Assembly: GCA_903813345.2 (NCBI GenBank)
Contig: CAIIXF020000011.1
Location: 1,824,571-1,884,570 of the forward strand
Source: Owenia fusiformis
Taxonomy: Eukaryota; Annelida; Polychaeta; Sabellida; Oweniidae
Reading direction: 5' to 3'
Length of the DNA stretch: 60,000 nucleotides
The notes under the pieces were generated by a model. It did no database searches. It was not told the DNA's origin and saw only the letters and a list, made by a program, of their open reading frames with translations. The position numbers and the translations under genes were made by a program. This document shows, piece after piece, positions 33,131 through 46,800 of the stretch. Every line of letters starts with the position of its first letter. Positions within the stretch are counted from its first letter, which is position 1.

Positions 33131-34941
33131 TCAAGACCCAAATCAGGATGAATTATAATTTTGCCTGTTTTCTGTCTTGCACATTGTCAAAAATTGTTAT
33201 GAAATTTATGAAATATAGCAATATAGCAAATGTTATATAGCAAACCAACCTGGCCACACTATATTTAAGTAAGGAATTTAACAAGATAATTGCATCAAAT
33301 TAGAAACTACTAAAGCATAAGCTGGCAAATGGAATGAAAATAGAAAGAGATTAGATACACGAAAAGTAGACAAATATAATTGAACAAGATGCCTGGAGTG
33401 AACAACTGGGCCAACAAAAACAATTGCCAGAAAGTGAGGGAATGTGTCCAAAAACCAAATTATAGAAAAAATTGTAAATTCAATAAGTTCACCCCTTTCA
33501 TATCTTCAACATCAGCCTTGATTAAATTTTGAATCCTGTTAATATTAATTTGAATCAAAATTTATTTTATGGTTTTAGGTAACTGGATATGCTACTTAAA
33601 TACATTGGTTTAACCCATCCATGTGTGAAATGGAAAGGTAGATGGAGAAGGGGGGGGGGGGGTATTGATGCAGGACTTAGATCAGACAAAATCAACACCA
33701 GCTTATGATCACAGGATATGACAAAGCTTAGTAACACTCATATAATTTGTTGATGACCAGGACACTAGCATCCTGGACATAATCCTTAATAACATCAGAT
33801 AATAATACCAAATATGGTATATGATAAGATCAGATAATGCCAAATATGGAGCTAAACCTCGGGATTTATCCCTGCATCTGGTTAACTTCTAAACACCATC
33901 AAAGATACCCAAGAAATATAAAATCAAGCCGTGATTCCTAATATATAAGACTTGAATACAGATTATCAAAATTGAAGATGAATACAAGAAACAAAAAAAT
34001 TATATCCAAACTCTAGCTTTATCGAAAAGCAGTTTACCTTGTGAAACTAGTAAATAGTCATAAAACAGTGGAAAGCTGGAAAAATCGAACCTGGAATTCT
34101 CACATGGGTTACTTAAATCTTCTTGAGCTATTAACATTAATAAGATTGAATAATTAGTCAGATATTGTTTCAAAGATGCCTAGAGGTTCATTCCCATGAT
34201 GCAACATCTATGTCACATGACCTCATTTAGCCAATCATACCTTTGGAAATTAAGAGCCTTAAATGAAGGATGTTGCTTGGGTGTATCTTGATGTGGGGTT
34301 TAGTCCCATGGGGTGTTATCTTTGTATAATATGATGATGTAAAATGTTTTGATTAATTAATTGAGTTTATGTGAGTAATGAAACACAGTTCAATGTTCTC
34401 TGCAGGATTTTTCTTCATACTTGAAAATTCTTATTTTTCATATTTCTGACCCAAAGTTGTTCAAATACTGCCTATTTTTCATGATTTTCTCATCTTCAAG
34501 TGGGTGCAGATGTATTTTCAAATGGGTGAAACCTCAAGTAGGTGCAGCACCTACTTACTGTAATGCTGGTGAAATCACTACATTGAACTAAAACATATCT
34601 CTAAACCATATTTCAGTTTAGTTATCTCGAAACAATGTCACGAAATGCCATCATCAAGACGGAACATAATCATTTCTGCCTTACTTTGTTTTCAAAAAGA
34701 CAAACTTGAGAAACTAAAAAAAAACGCTTCACAAACAGCAACCACAAGGAGATCTAATGACAAAACCATATGAACAATTGTACTATAGCAATCAAAACAA
34801 TGTTATATTCTCCCCAGGCAATATTACAATCACATTAACAATATGTTTTCATGCAATAAAACCCCATAGTGGTCATTTAGATACATGGAGGTAACCTGGG
34901 AGAACAATTTCACGGGGCCCTGTTTTAAAATCAAAAATACA

Positions 34942-35023
34942 TAAGAAAAGAGTGGAATTGGCAAGGAATAAAGTCAACAGGCATGCAGTTAACACTCTAA
35001 ATTATATAGAAATGCACTAAAAG
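34942..35023 (-). repeat. Dispersed repeat family A, inverted copy
   Basis: The reverse complement shares TATACAATTTAGAGT-, TTAACTGCATGCCT- and TTATTCCTTGCCAATTCCACTC-like stretches with copies at 36300-36420 and 43710-43823. It is a short interspersed element of unknown class. Confidence 0.5.
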
Positions 35024-36299
35024 TATGCACTTGATACAAACACTAGAGAAATTTGAGTGGAATTGACATCAATGAATATGAATATTTGGAAGGGATGACC
35101 CATTACATTGCATGAACTGTAGGTAAAAAGCCATGGGCAATGTTACCTGGAATTTTGTACTACTGCCTTTCATGATCAGAAACTGATCTCGAAATTATGA
35201 CAAGTACATTTTGATTTGATTACCTCCCAGTGTTACCCATTCCAAGAGTGTGGCACTCTTCAAACGAGAGATCTAATAAGCATCAAAACTATGAATCACC
35301 TGTTAAATGCAGAGGGTGATGTATTTAACTGAGGAAGATTCAGAGTAAGAACAAATGTGAAAAAGCAAAATGGCAATGCTACAAACAGAAGTGGAAATTC
35401 AAACTAAATGTGAAGAGAGAATGAATAGTTAATGGGTGAATATATGATGGGAGAAATATACAATGGGACGTGGCTCCAAAAACCCTCATCCCCTTTCTTA
35501 TGAAACATAACTCCATCAGGTAAAAAACTGACCCTAAAGTGTTGCCATGGCAATCTCCAGAAAAAATACCACAAAATACATTCCAATGTGTTTAAATGAA
35601 AATACATCAGACTCTTTTTAAATTCAACCCATTCAACTTCAGAAAAAACTACTTCACATCAATTCTGATTCCTTTAATTCAATAAACTATATAAAAACCA
35701 CAAAATGTTTGAAACAGTTATTCATGTATTTTATGGTGATCTATCTGAGACAAGAGTATGAATGCAGAGCACATTAACATTTGCTTTATGGGTTCAATGA
35801 AGAGATGTGAAGATTTAAATACCGATGGCTTTTATTTGGGTGCTCTCTCCTGAATTTTTTGGTGTAGGAAGCCCAACATTTCAAACTTATCTAAATTTTT
35901 AAAGCAGCATTTTTAAACGTTTAGGGCCCCATGTTGAATATTATTTGAGAAGTATTTTGGTAACTGTGTTCTATGTGGGTGTAGCTTATTATTTTAACTG
36001 ACCAAAAAAAAATCATAAGAACAATTTAATTTTAACGGTCCTTTTCATGGAAAATTCCATACATGTTAACAAATCCTTTGACTTCAATGAGTAACATTCC
36101 ATATTAGGCAGTAATAAATATACCATATTAAAACAAACCCATATTTGAAGCAATATTTCCATATTAAAACATACTAGTCAGGACAATTTGAGAACACGGG
36201 AGCAAGAAAGGTTAAAGCTGAAGCAGTGACCCTTGAAAGACACCCTGGGAAAGTCCATCACCCTTTGGAAAAATGGACATTCTGACCATCAATTTTCCT

Positions 36300-36420
36300 C
36301 CCATTTTCTCTCAAAAAATGAATTAAGTACCTGATTTTCTTGCATTTATATACAATTTAGAGTATTAACTACATGCCTATCTATATTATTCCTTGCTGAT
36401 TCCACTCTTTTCCACTCTAT
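36300..36420 (+). repeat. Dispersed repeat family A
   Basis: It shares CCATTTTCTCTC, TGATTTTCTTGCATTT, TACAATTTAG and TATTCCTTGCTGATTCC.CTC with 43710-43823 in the same orientation. No ends or target duplications were identified. Confidence 0.55.
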
Positions 36421-37759
36421 CGTGCAATTTTAAAACAGACCACCATGAAATTTTTCGTGGAGGATGCTAACATGTTACTAGCTATAAAAGGACTTTGATG
36501 TATCTTTAGATTACTGTTATTTCTAATGTTTTTTACAAAACCAAATGTTTTCAAAATTGGTGAACCTTGGCAAATTTCAGCAAGGGGCCCTATTCAAAAG
36601 GGGTATTCAAGCTCATAGAGGCATGGAACATTTTTTGTATAATTTAATGAGGTCTATAAAATGGACCAAATACCATGTTCACTCTGTATGTACTAGTGTT
36701 TGGGAAATTATTGGCCTCATATGAATTCAACCCCATTTTATAAACATATAGGTTGTTTTCAAAATTCAAAATTATAGTTTTGGACATCGATATCATAAAC
36801 AAATGATAAAAGATGAAATAATAGTAAACAATAAACCATCAAACTAAAGGTATAAGGAAAACAGTTGTAATTGTGTCCCTGGAAAAATAATTGCGAGCTG
36901 AACAGTAAATACACATCCATGTACGAGTTGTCTAAAAAAACATGTAGCTTAAACTCCCTACTTTCAAACAACGGGCAAAATGAAATAATACGACATGCAA
37001 AAGTATAAGTAATGATTATAACATGACTTCAGTTTGCAAAATCCCTAAAAACAATAGTTAATTTCCTGCCATGGAAATCAAAATTCTCCTTAGAGATGAT
37101 TATGGCCTATCATCAATAAACTGCCACGAGACGATCGCAGTATTAAAGAGTTTATTAAATGTACTCATCACAGCCGTCTCAGGACCACCATTACTACATT
37201 ATTACAATAACGGGGAGTTCAATAGCGCCTTTTGAGCAATTGATTAAGCGAAAACAATTTCATGATCTCTCTCTAAATTAACTCCTGTGGTTGACATTGG
37301 ATTCAGATTGACTTTTTGAAAGGAATAACTGCTTTAACTAATTTCTGAACAAGTTTTCTTAGAACAAAATGAAAGATCTCTATCTAAATACAAAAACACA
37401 AGATGAGCATCCTAAAACACTAAATGACATGCAGAATACAAAGTGACAGATCCCACAACACAAAATGACAGGACGCTCTACCTAAATACCAACAGAGCCA
37501 TATTCCTCTTATAACACTGGGTCAAGATACCCTTGGAAACCAATATATTATTTTGTTTAAATCAAACTTAAGACTTTTATGAAGAAAGACCAAAGAACCA
37601 AATGTTCATAATAGTTTATTTATCAAACTCCATATTTTCTTAACTCGGAATTCAACTTTTGTTTATAAGTTTCGCCTTCTCGGTTAATTTTTTGATTACT
37701 TCTCCAGCCAATTTTTACTTTTGCAAAACAGAGTCAAAATGAATATCAGAGTTTGGATG

Positions 37760-37885
37760 TACAGTAAAACCTGTCTAAGTAAAACACTTATGAAACCTCT
37801 AAAAAGTGTTCTACTTGGGAGGTGTTCCACTTATAGAGATGCATTCAACATCAAGTCAGTTGATCTTGAGACTCTGAAGTGTTCC
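37760..37885. mobile_element. Pogo-like MITE, partial
   Basis: It begins TACAGTAAAACCTGTCTAAG and continues with AAGTGTTCTACTTGGGAGGT and GTTCCACTTA motifs common to this family. No matching right terminus is present, so it is truncated. Confidence 0.5.
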
Positions 37886-38164
37886 ACTTTACAGATTTCC
37901 CTATATTACTACAATAACATTTGAATAAGAATGAAAAAACATAATAAGCAGATAGTCTCTAAATGGGAAGGATAATTCAATAGTTCGTTCTCTAGCAGTC
38001 ACAAGAGATGCTCAAGCACAATTCTTCCACTATTAACCATCCTATCATATTGACATAGCATTATTAAGTTAGACAACAAAATTGGTGCCCTGTTAAAAGA
38101 TTAGGGAGTCTATGAACCGTCAATTTACTGATTTACTGAACTTGGAGTTTGGCACAATGATTAA

Positions 38165-38290
38165 TGCGATTATCGCTACCCCTTCATTTGAAACTATCCT
38201 GACTTAGGACCTTTCATTTGAAGCTGTTCCCAATTGTACAGATTCATTTGAAATTGTCTAATTTATACCCCTTCATTTGGAGTTGCTATT
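38165..38290. repeat. how: Short tandem repeat, CCCTTCATTTGAAACT units
   Basis: Four to five irregular units of 28-40 bp with the core CATTTGAA.(C/T)T. Intronic. Confidence 0.5.
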
Positions 38291-39179
38291 ATTTAAAGGT
38301 GGTCTGTGACAGATTTGAAGTCTGCTTGTTTTCTTTATCAAAAGGAGTATATTTACTTATGTTTTCATAGCTCAAAAACATGTTTTGTTTTTACAGCAAC
38401 CTAACTGCCACTCCATGGACAAGACGGGCGGCATGTACTGAAGGTTTAATAAATGGGAAAAATCTGGTTCAGTCAAACTTTTCAAAACACACGAAAACCT
38501 TCAAAAAGTTCATTAAAAGTACATGTAGTATGAGCAACTTTTCTGGAACATTGGCATGCTTTTTGAAAATATTGCTTCCAACACTTGAAATTCTATACAA
38601 TCTTAGTTATCCCTTTAAATCATGCAATTTTGTCACCCTTATATCTCAGACACTTGCTTTCAATAATACTATGTTATATAGAATACCAGAAACTTAATTA
38701 AGAGTTGAAAAGTTGATATTTTAGAGTCTTGACACATCTCAAATAATATAATATGAAGCAGCATGTGTCAGAGTTCTTGGCTTCTTATTAACCTCAGTTA
38801 TTGCCCTCAAATCAAAAACCATGGCGATAAAACATCAAAAACATAATGTTTTCAATATGTTGAATTAGAGGAAATCAAATAAGCTGGTAGATATACTCTA
38901 AAAGTGGGATGTCAAGGAATACAAAACTGGGTAAATTGTTGAAATCTCTGACAAAAGTCCAGCAAACTGGTCATGCTTTGAGACGATGGGTGAGAAATGT
39001 CATAGACGGGTTATTTCCGTAAAGTCAGACTGACACGGATTTGAGAAGTTGTAAAAAGAAGTGATGAAATATGAAGCAAATTTGGTTATTAGTGTACAAT
39101 TTGACACTGACTGAGTTGTTAAAAGAAAACATCCACAAGTGAAAACAGGTTGGCCATTCTATATAAAGTCTAATCCAAA

Positions 39180-39343
39180 CAGTAAAACCTGTCTGATCAA
39201 AACAACACTTGAACTGGCCAAAAGTGTCCGATATAACAGGTGTTTATTCACTTTTAAGGTTTCTTTAACAAGGAAGCCAATGGGAAATTGGGACCAATAG
39301 TGTTCAGGATGAGAGGTGTCCAGATTGCAGAAGTGTTTTACTG
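39180..39343. mobile_element. Pogo-like MITE, 164 bp, both ends present
   Basis: The left terminus CAGTAAAACCTGTCTGATCA pairs with the right terminus AGAAGTGTTTTACTG. The interior carries AAAGTGTCCGATATAACAGG and GAGAGGTGTCC. CAGTnnAACC termini are typical of pogo/Tigger-type Tc1-mariner elements. No TA duplication is clear on the left. Confidence 0.6.
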
Positions 39344-41154
39344 TCAATAAAAGTCAGGCATGCTACGAGTCCATATAAAATATGAATATGAAAATTAGGC
39401 ATTTTTGGATGATTTACTACAGTTGGGCAATTTATGAATGATATCTTAAAATTGGGCATTGAAGTTCATATTACACTAAAATTAGGCATTCTATCCTATA
39501 CAGTCTCAATTTCGGGAAACCCGCTAGGGAAATTATTATGGCAGTTACCAATATAATAATCTTTTGTTATGACTAGCACTTAAATAAACTGCTCCATGAT
39601 TGTAAAACAAAATAAGGCATACAGTTAAACCTGTACATGTCATTCTAAGATTCATAACATATTTCCGTTTGTACCTCTGATTGAGTTTTAACATGTGGCG
39701 GGTGCAATGTACATGTATTTTAATGCTCAAGGATTTAACACTCAATCGAAGACAAATCGCGTCTCAAAAGCGTTATCGTAAAACGAATTTCTCATTTCGT
39801 TGTATGCAAGCAAACCGAGCCTCTAAAAAGTAGTGTGACTTAGCCAATTTGAATATTCTTATTTGTATATGAACAAATCTAGATTCATTCCCAATCTTAA
39901 GATGTCCCTTCAGATCCATATTCCCCAGGCCCTTCAAAAGAACAATATACATGTATCCAAAAAACATGTGTATTTGAACGTGAAATCATTTACTCTCAGA
40001 TTACCACTATCATTCACCAAATTTAAAATCAAGAAATCGCCTAATAGGCTATATAACAAATGATGCAGTTTGGGAGAATACCTCCTTTGGCCATAGACTG
40101 GTTGCTTTCAAAATAACAAACAGTGAAAAATATTATTCACCAATAATAAATGAGAACAGCTGAACATTGAACAGTTTTTGAAGAAACATAAATGAATATA
40201 GAACTGCAAATGGGCCTGTGAAATTGTTCACTAATATTATATGAAACGGAAAGCGAATTGTGATGGAGACAGGCACAACAGAGTGACCTGTTAATATTGT
40301 ACCTGTTGAAAATGGGCTTTAAAAAGGTGTATAACCTTGATCTTTATCAGGTTAATTAATTTACACAGCCAAGGGCAGTTATTAATTTATGATAACTTAA
40401 CACAGAAGAATCCATCAAAGATACCCTGTCTGATGCCACTAAAAGCATCTAAAGCCTAAGCAACTATTTATAGTGCCATCCCGTGCTTGAAATCTCTATT
40501 TCAATGCCAAATCCAATCTACATACTCTCCAAATTTGAAAAAATCTTCCAACAATCCATTTCCTTGATTTCTCATCTTTGCATCTCAAATACTGTCTTGT
40601 CATGAAGAAAGAAGCTAAGTACACCCCCCCCCCCCCCCGCTCCAGGAAAATTTTATTTATCAGTTGTTTATATAAGGCATCAGTCAAATATTTGGCCCAA
40701 CTAACTCTACTGATTGTGGAGCAGTGTTTCTAACATATCAATGAAATAATCAACATTCTATCCCACAAGATACCCTGACTTAAACTGAAAACCATGTAAC
40801 CCTCTAACTACAACAAACAATTTAACAATTATAAAGCTTTTCAGGTCTCAACGGACTCAAATGCAGCTGATTTAACGACTTAGATTTTGGTTTAATATAA
40901 ATAAATAGATATTCTGTGATATTCTGACTGAAGTTCTGGCTAGAATAAAAATCTCACAAATCTTGAGAGTATGTAAAAAGCCAAGTCATTGCAAAGGGTA
41001 ATCCCAAAAGGAGACTGTTTGTTATGACCATTCATCTTGTACTATCACTAGAGATAGAGAGAAGCTTCTAAGATCCCTGATATCAATTCCTTGTGGTTCC
41101 TTGTGGTTCATATGAAAATATTTTAGAAAGAACATTTTGTATATTATTGTATAG

Positions 41155-41430
41155 ACAGTAATACCTGTATATCCAAACACCTGTCTTATCTGAACACCTA
41201 TGAAAAAGAACATTTTCCATGCCCCGATCTCTCATTAACTCGCATATTAAGAAATATGAAAATATTTTATAATGAACATTTTTTTATAATTAAAAGCGTA
41301 AAACCTGTGTATCCAAACATCTCTCTAATCTGAACACCTTTCAAAAGAATACTTTTTATGCCCTGATCTCTCATTGACTCGCAAATAAGAAACCTTGAAA
41401 TGTGAACACCTGCTAATCTGAATACTTTTG
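41155..41430. mobile_element. Two diverged pogo-like MITE fragments
   Basis: ACAGTAATACCTGTATATCC near 41157 and GCGTAAAACCTGTGTATCCA near 41296 each start a segment with AAACA(C/T)CTnTCTnATCTGAACACCT and GCCC(T/C)GATCTCTCATT. The two segments are direct repeats of each other, about 140 bp apart. Confidence 0.5.
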
Positions 41431-43050
41431 GCAAATCAAAGCAGCATTAAGATTTAACGGTTGTAAAGTTTAAAGATACAAACAATAGTGGATGAAATCC
41501 ATCCTGATAATACACACCAAGAAATATTTTTCCTTATATGAATCAAGAAATATTTTTCGTAGATGAATCAAGGAAGTAATCTAGCTAGAAATAATCACAG
41601 TAAAAAACAATACCTTTAACAGTGATCACCTTATGTTTTATACTTCATCGTTTTGACAAGGTGCAAACAGGTTTTTAACAGGGTGGCATGTTCTTTTCAA
41701 ATTTTTAAAAGAATGTAGCATCCAAATGCTAGAAATGCTGGGGATATTTCGATATTATAAAAAAATAAAAAAATAAAAAAAGGACAACAATACTTTCTGA
41801 AAATATTTGGGACACAACCTTTAATGAACAATGATAAATCTTTTCTGAGAAGATACACACATCCTTTAATTAACTGGAATTTATCTTATTTTGACATTCT
41901 GACATCTCAGTTGGCATGTAATGGTTATGTTGGGATGATGGGGTCTATGATTTTTTCCTGTTTCATATTTTTCTTTCTTTTTTAGAAGTAGACCCCAGTT
42001 GGTATTGCTTGGTAAAGGTGAAACTATGTAGTGTCAAACTATATATGAAATAATCAATTTCTTTCCAGATTTCAAATCAGTTGATGAAGTTGCACCATGG
42101 GACGATATTCCATTTGGTATCAAAGAACCATGGGATACCAGGGTCTCCTTCAGAAGCATTGGTTACCATGGTAACAATGCCCATAGAGATGTAGAGATTA
42201 GTTGATGAACTGACAAGGCCAACAACTGTTGCTATTATTCCTGTTTTCACCAGGTGGGCAATGCTATGATGTATGGTTAGTCCTATGCAATGTGTCATGC
42301 CTTTAAAGAGGAACATTGGTTGTATATAAGTTGAGCATTAGCCTTTAAGACTACCTTTTTAGTAAAATATGTAGTATATGCAGGCATCTGGCCAAAAATT
42401 AGCATTTGGTAACTTGATTGATGGCAAAAACTTCAAGACAAAAATCTTCAAAGATTTGAGTCTATGCTAATATGGTATAATATAGAGCTGATTAATTTAA
42501 AAGATTCTGACTTATTCTTTTGTCTATCTGTGTAAGGCATATTTTCATTTTTATAAATTACTCGAATGTGCCTTTTAAAAATCAACATAATTCTCATTCT
42601 CAGTTTATGTTAAAAGAAAAATATGACAAGTCCCCAGATCTTGAAAAGATTGAAAACAATGAAAAGAAAAATCTAAGAGTATTAAACAAGGAATACAACA
42701 ATTAGAAAGATGCAGATCAGAGGAAGAATTTTTAGCGCAGCAATCCAGATGTCAATAGAAGGAGACAACTCCGCCATTTTGAATCAACTCTCGACCGCCA
42801 CATGTAGCAAATCTGGAATAGGTTCTGTTAGTTCACAATCATGCAGGCGACAAATGTTTAGAATTTTAGTAACTTATACTAATTTGAAATCAAATTAATA
42901 CATTATTTTCACAAAATCAAACATTCTCAGATATTAAGTCACGAAAGCTGATTTGGTAAATATAAGTAATTATTAATATACATCAACATTAGTGAAGCAC
43001 TTTACGAGCAATATATAACATGTCCAAATATGGTTAAAAGCTGTACTTAC

Positions 43051-43194
43051 TGCGGGCACAAGGAGTTTCCTGACTTCTGCGGCTGCTCTTTGTAGTTTAA
43101 CTTCAGCCCTGTTTGACGTGTCTTCCACTGTGATAAGCACGTGAAGGTCCTCGCGTAAATGTTCCCAGTTGGGTTTGTCAAACTTTTCTGTTTC
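43051..43194 (-). CDS. how: STAR protein, exon 4: second half of KH domain and start of QUA2
   Basis: Between TTCTTCCAG|GAA and GCA|GTAAGT it encodes exactly 48 residues in phase 0. [20 protein letters not shown] is the highly conserved beta-strand/variable-loop segment of STAR KH domains, followed by [21 protein letters not shown] (helix C and linker into QUA2). The boundaries coincide with those of the equivalent vertebrate QKI exon. The loop before KPNW reads ETEKFD instead of the EEQNRG/EDANRG seen in QKI and HOW. Confidence 0.95.
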
Positions 43195-43709
43195 CTGGAA
43201 GAACATAAAATGTAACATTTTAATTAATTTCTTTAATTTTCTGGTATTTGTATAATTACAAATTACAAGGATCACAACTGAATCGGTTATATTAATGAAT
43301 AAAATATAGATAATGTTTGGAGCAATTAGTTTAAAAAAATCCTGTTTCCTGAAATATTTGTCTTTATGGACAGTGTACAATACATCCTGGATTAACAATG
43401 TATGAAAATCACCGAAAAATGACTATGAAGTCAGGATACAAACTTATTTCGACAATAAACTATCTAAGGTAGAATTAACCCTGCATTGAGCTCCCACTTT
43501 GTTATGAATTTGAGACTAAATCATTAATGGAATAAACTTCCAATAGGCATTAGTCCCCATGGCTATCTATCTTTCTTGCCAATACCAAGGTAAATTACAT
43601 CATACCTGATGAGTTTTGAGACACCAATTAACTGCAACAATTCCCAGCAAGAAAACCTCAAAGGACCTTAAACCGCCCGAAATATTATCACTAGATATGC
43701 ACAATCTTT

Positions 43710-43823
43710 CCATTTTCTCTCTAAAATTTGATAGTTTTGCCCGATTTTCTTGCATTTCTCTACAATTTAGGACCTCACCTACATGGCTATTTATTTTATT
43801 CCTTGCTGATTCCGCTCGTTTCT
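43710..43823 (+). repeat. Dispersed repeat family A
   Basis: Same family as 36300-36420 (shared CGATTTTCTTGCATTT, TACAATTTAG and TTATTCCTTGCTGATTCC). It creates short open frames that I regard as spurious. Confidence 0.55.
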
Positions 43824-46800
43824 AATAAATTTCTAAATCTAAAACACCATACATGCCAATTTTTATGGGGTATTATGAACTATAGCTTCATTATAGGTGT
43901 AACATATTATATAATCCATCCAATCAGGGGGTTTATTGCAATTATTTGATTAAGAATCTGTTCTGATTGTACAGAGTTTCATAGCTGCCTATTGGGACCT
44001 AATCTACTCTATATTGTACAGCATATGTTCCTTGATTAGAAAATCCATCAATTTGACAGATTCATAATCTAGATGCAAGCCATTGTGACTCCCCTACCCC
44101 TTACCGATACACCTCACCTCAAAAGAATTGATGCATGGATAACAGACTCGATGCACACTTAACAAATTGGTTCTCCTTCAGCGTAACATTGGTACCGATT
44201 TAACATTTAAGAAAATCAGTGCTAATCTGGCACCTATTTTCCAGCATCGATGATACAATCTGATAATTTGGTACTAATCAATACTATGAATTTGTGCCAT
44301 GTCAGCACAAAATAATTTTGAGCAGCTTGAAAATGTATCTCTACTCCTCATTCATTCCCTTTCACAACTATGACTGCGTTCTATCTTGATAAATCATAAA
44401 ATATTTATAACTGAAGAATGCCACGGTGATTACCAAACGATTTGAAGAATAAATACCTGTGTGTACTCCCGGATTGTTTTCTGCTCTGTTAAACAATTTA
44501 CATTTTACAGTCTGAATAAATTCGTCGGATTAACACCTGTCATGTGCCATTTCTGTCTGATTGTTTTTGATGCAAATATGTGATGATAATGGTCCTTGAA
44601 TTTTTTTGTTTCTATGGTAACGCTGCATTTGTTCATTTGGCAACATTATATGGGTTCATTTGACCATAATATATGTGCCCATTTGACAATGTGTTCATTT
44701 GTCTACTTGACCTTATTAAAGAAAGTCTATTTGAAGAAATATGCCACGAGAAAATAGTAGATCACATATACAACCTATGATGTCAAAATTTTGTGAAAAT
44801 ATCCCTACTTTTAATGACCTGCCAAATTCTATATGAAATAGTACAGAACAACTGAGTTCATTACATACAGAAGAACTGATTACATATTAATCTTAAAACT
44901 GGGTACACATAAATGTTAAAACTGGGTATATATACATAAATGTTAAAAAGGTCGCAGATAAATGTTGAAGGTAACTAGACTTTCAAAGAATGTAGATTAT
45001 TTCCGCATATGATAGAATCAAAATGGAAACATTTCCAAAAATGAACAAAAGACAAATGAGTTAAATACCCTACAATAATGACATAACGAATGAAGAAAAA
45101 TATGATTTTAATTACAACGCAACCTCTGTTCAAGCGCAAACTGCACAAATCAACAAGCTGAGATCATTAGCCAAAAATAAGGGGACATAAATCTCTCTCT
45201 TTGAAGTGTAGGTAAATAATGGTTGGCTTGTTGTATGGAGCAAGGCCAGTAAGGGTAAGCCCAACAGAAGGAGCCATTCTTCATTCATCTCCCCTAACTG
45301 TGACATTGGGTGAAAGATCACTTCCAATATTTGCAATTGCCAACTCTTACAAATTAACAAATCACGAAAATAACAAACAAACAGGACCTTTAACGCAATT
45401 TCGCAGATTTAATTCAAAGAGTGAGTTTTAGAAAATTCCGAGATGCGTAATTTTTGTAATTCCTTCAGTATTTCTAACATCTTTTCGTATGATTTTAGGT
45501 TTAGAGGTTTGAAACAAATTCACAATCCAAAGGGCTGTGAAATGTGAATCAGCATTCAGTCTATCTTGGAAGTGGTTTTTAAATCACTAACTAGAAACAG
45601 ATTTCAAATCAAACCAGTTTTCTACACAGTGTATTCAACTACACACTTTGTTGGATTCTTAATACCTCTTTGTAGTTGTTGTTCACCATACAATGTATAA
45701 TAAAGACACTATTCTTCCTTATTCTATTGGGGGGGGGGTGTAGAATTATCAGATAAGCAGGTGTCCATATTTGAAGGTTTCCTAAACTCTTGACTACCTG
45801 GAGTGACAAGATTTCTCATCACCTCAGAAATGATCTTGAAACCCAGAGTGATGAGAAAATCTGTCACAAAATTGTTCACTAAAATTGGACTTATTTGAAT
45901 GCTTTTCATCCATTTTACCCCAAAAATTGTTTAAAATGTGTAGAAATGATCTTTGTATTGGTATGTAGTAAAATGTCAAAAGGTGGCAAAAATGAAAAAT
46001 GCTCTGGTTTCAACCGATTTTAGAGCCTGGGATTCAAGAGGTTAATATGCGAGTCAATGGCACATTACAAACTCTGGATCCATAAAAGGTGTTTACATAA
46101 GAAAGGTGTTCACATCAAAAGGTGTTCACAAAAGAGGTGTTCATATTTACAAGTTTATGCGTACTATAGGAAGCTAAGTCCCCATCCATGCACTCATTGG
46201 CACAAACTGACACTGGATTAAGAATGGATCATTTCAAACCTTTAACCCTTCAAAAGTCAAATTCCTAATAGAAATTCACATAGGACTAAGATGAATGTCA
46301 CTTCTGGGCAATTAAATGTTTCAAAACAGTAACTCAAGCAACTTCCTTTCACAGAGAGATCTGTCTTTAAGCTTCAAGGAATCAACAATAATTACCATGT
46401 TTTTTTTAAGACTCATTCATAGCTGTTCTGATGTCTCTATTATATGAAAACAACTGAAAAAATTAGATGAAAATTTTTGAAAATTTATGAAAACTTCTCA
46501 TAGAACATTTAACAAGCCAAACAAATGATCTGGCCAAACAAATCCATCCTTTCTATAATATATCTTTCCTTAAACAGCTTGTTTTTGGTCAAGAACAAAG
46601 CAAGACTTAAAATTCTAAGGAATATGAGACAGTAAGATCATGGATTACTAAGGTATGACTACTTTGAATAGAAGGCTGAAATCCCTATCTTCTGAATAAA
46701 TTTTCTCTTATTAACTAGTAAATTACTCAATAAAGATCTCAAATTACTTTGTGTTGCCTAATGGGAGTTTTCCTCTTTTGTACTAACAATTTTTATATTT

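Larger units (their letters stand above)
26307..43050 (-). other. how: Intron 4 of the STAR gene (16.7 kb)
   Basis: The intron runs from GTAAGT after exon 4 to the CAG before exon 5B. It contains the mariner remnant, a foldback MITE, the 788-bp duplication, a 22-bp minisatellite, pogo-like MITEs and dispersed repeats (listed separately). No other exon or nested gene was recognised on either strand. Homopolymer tracts occur at 33650-33662 (G) and 40623-40638 (C). Confidence 0.6.
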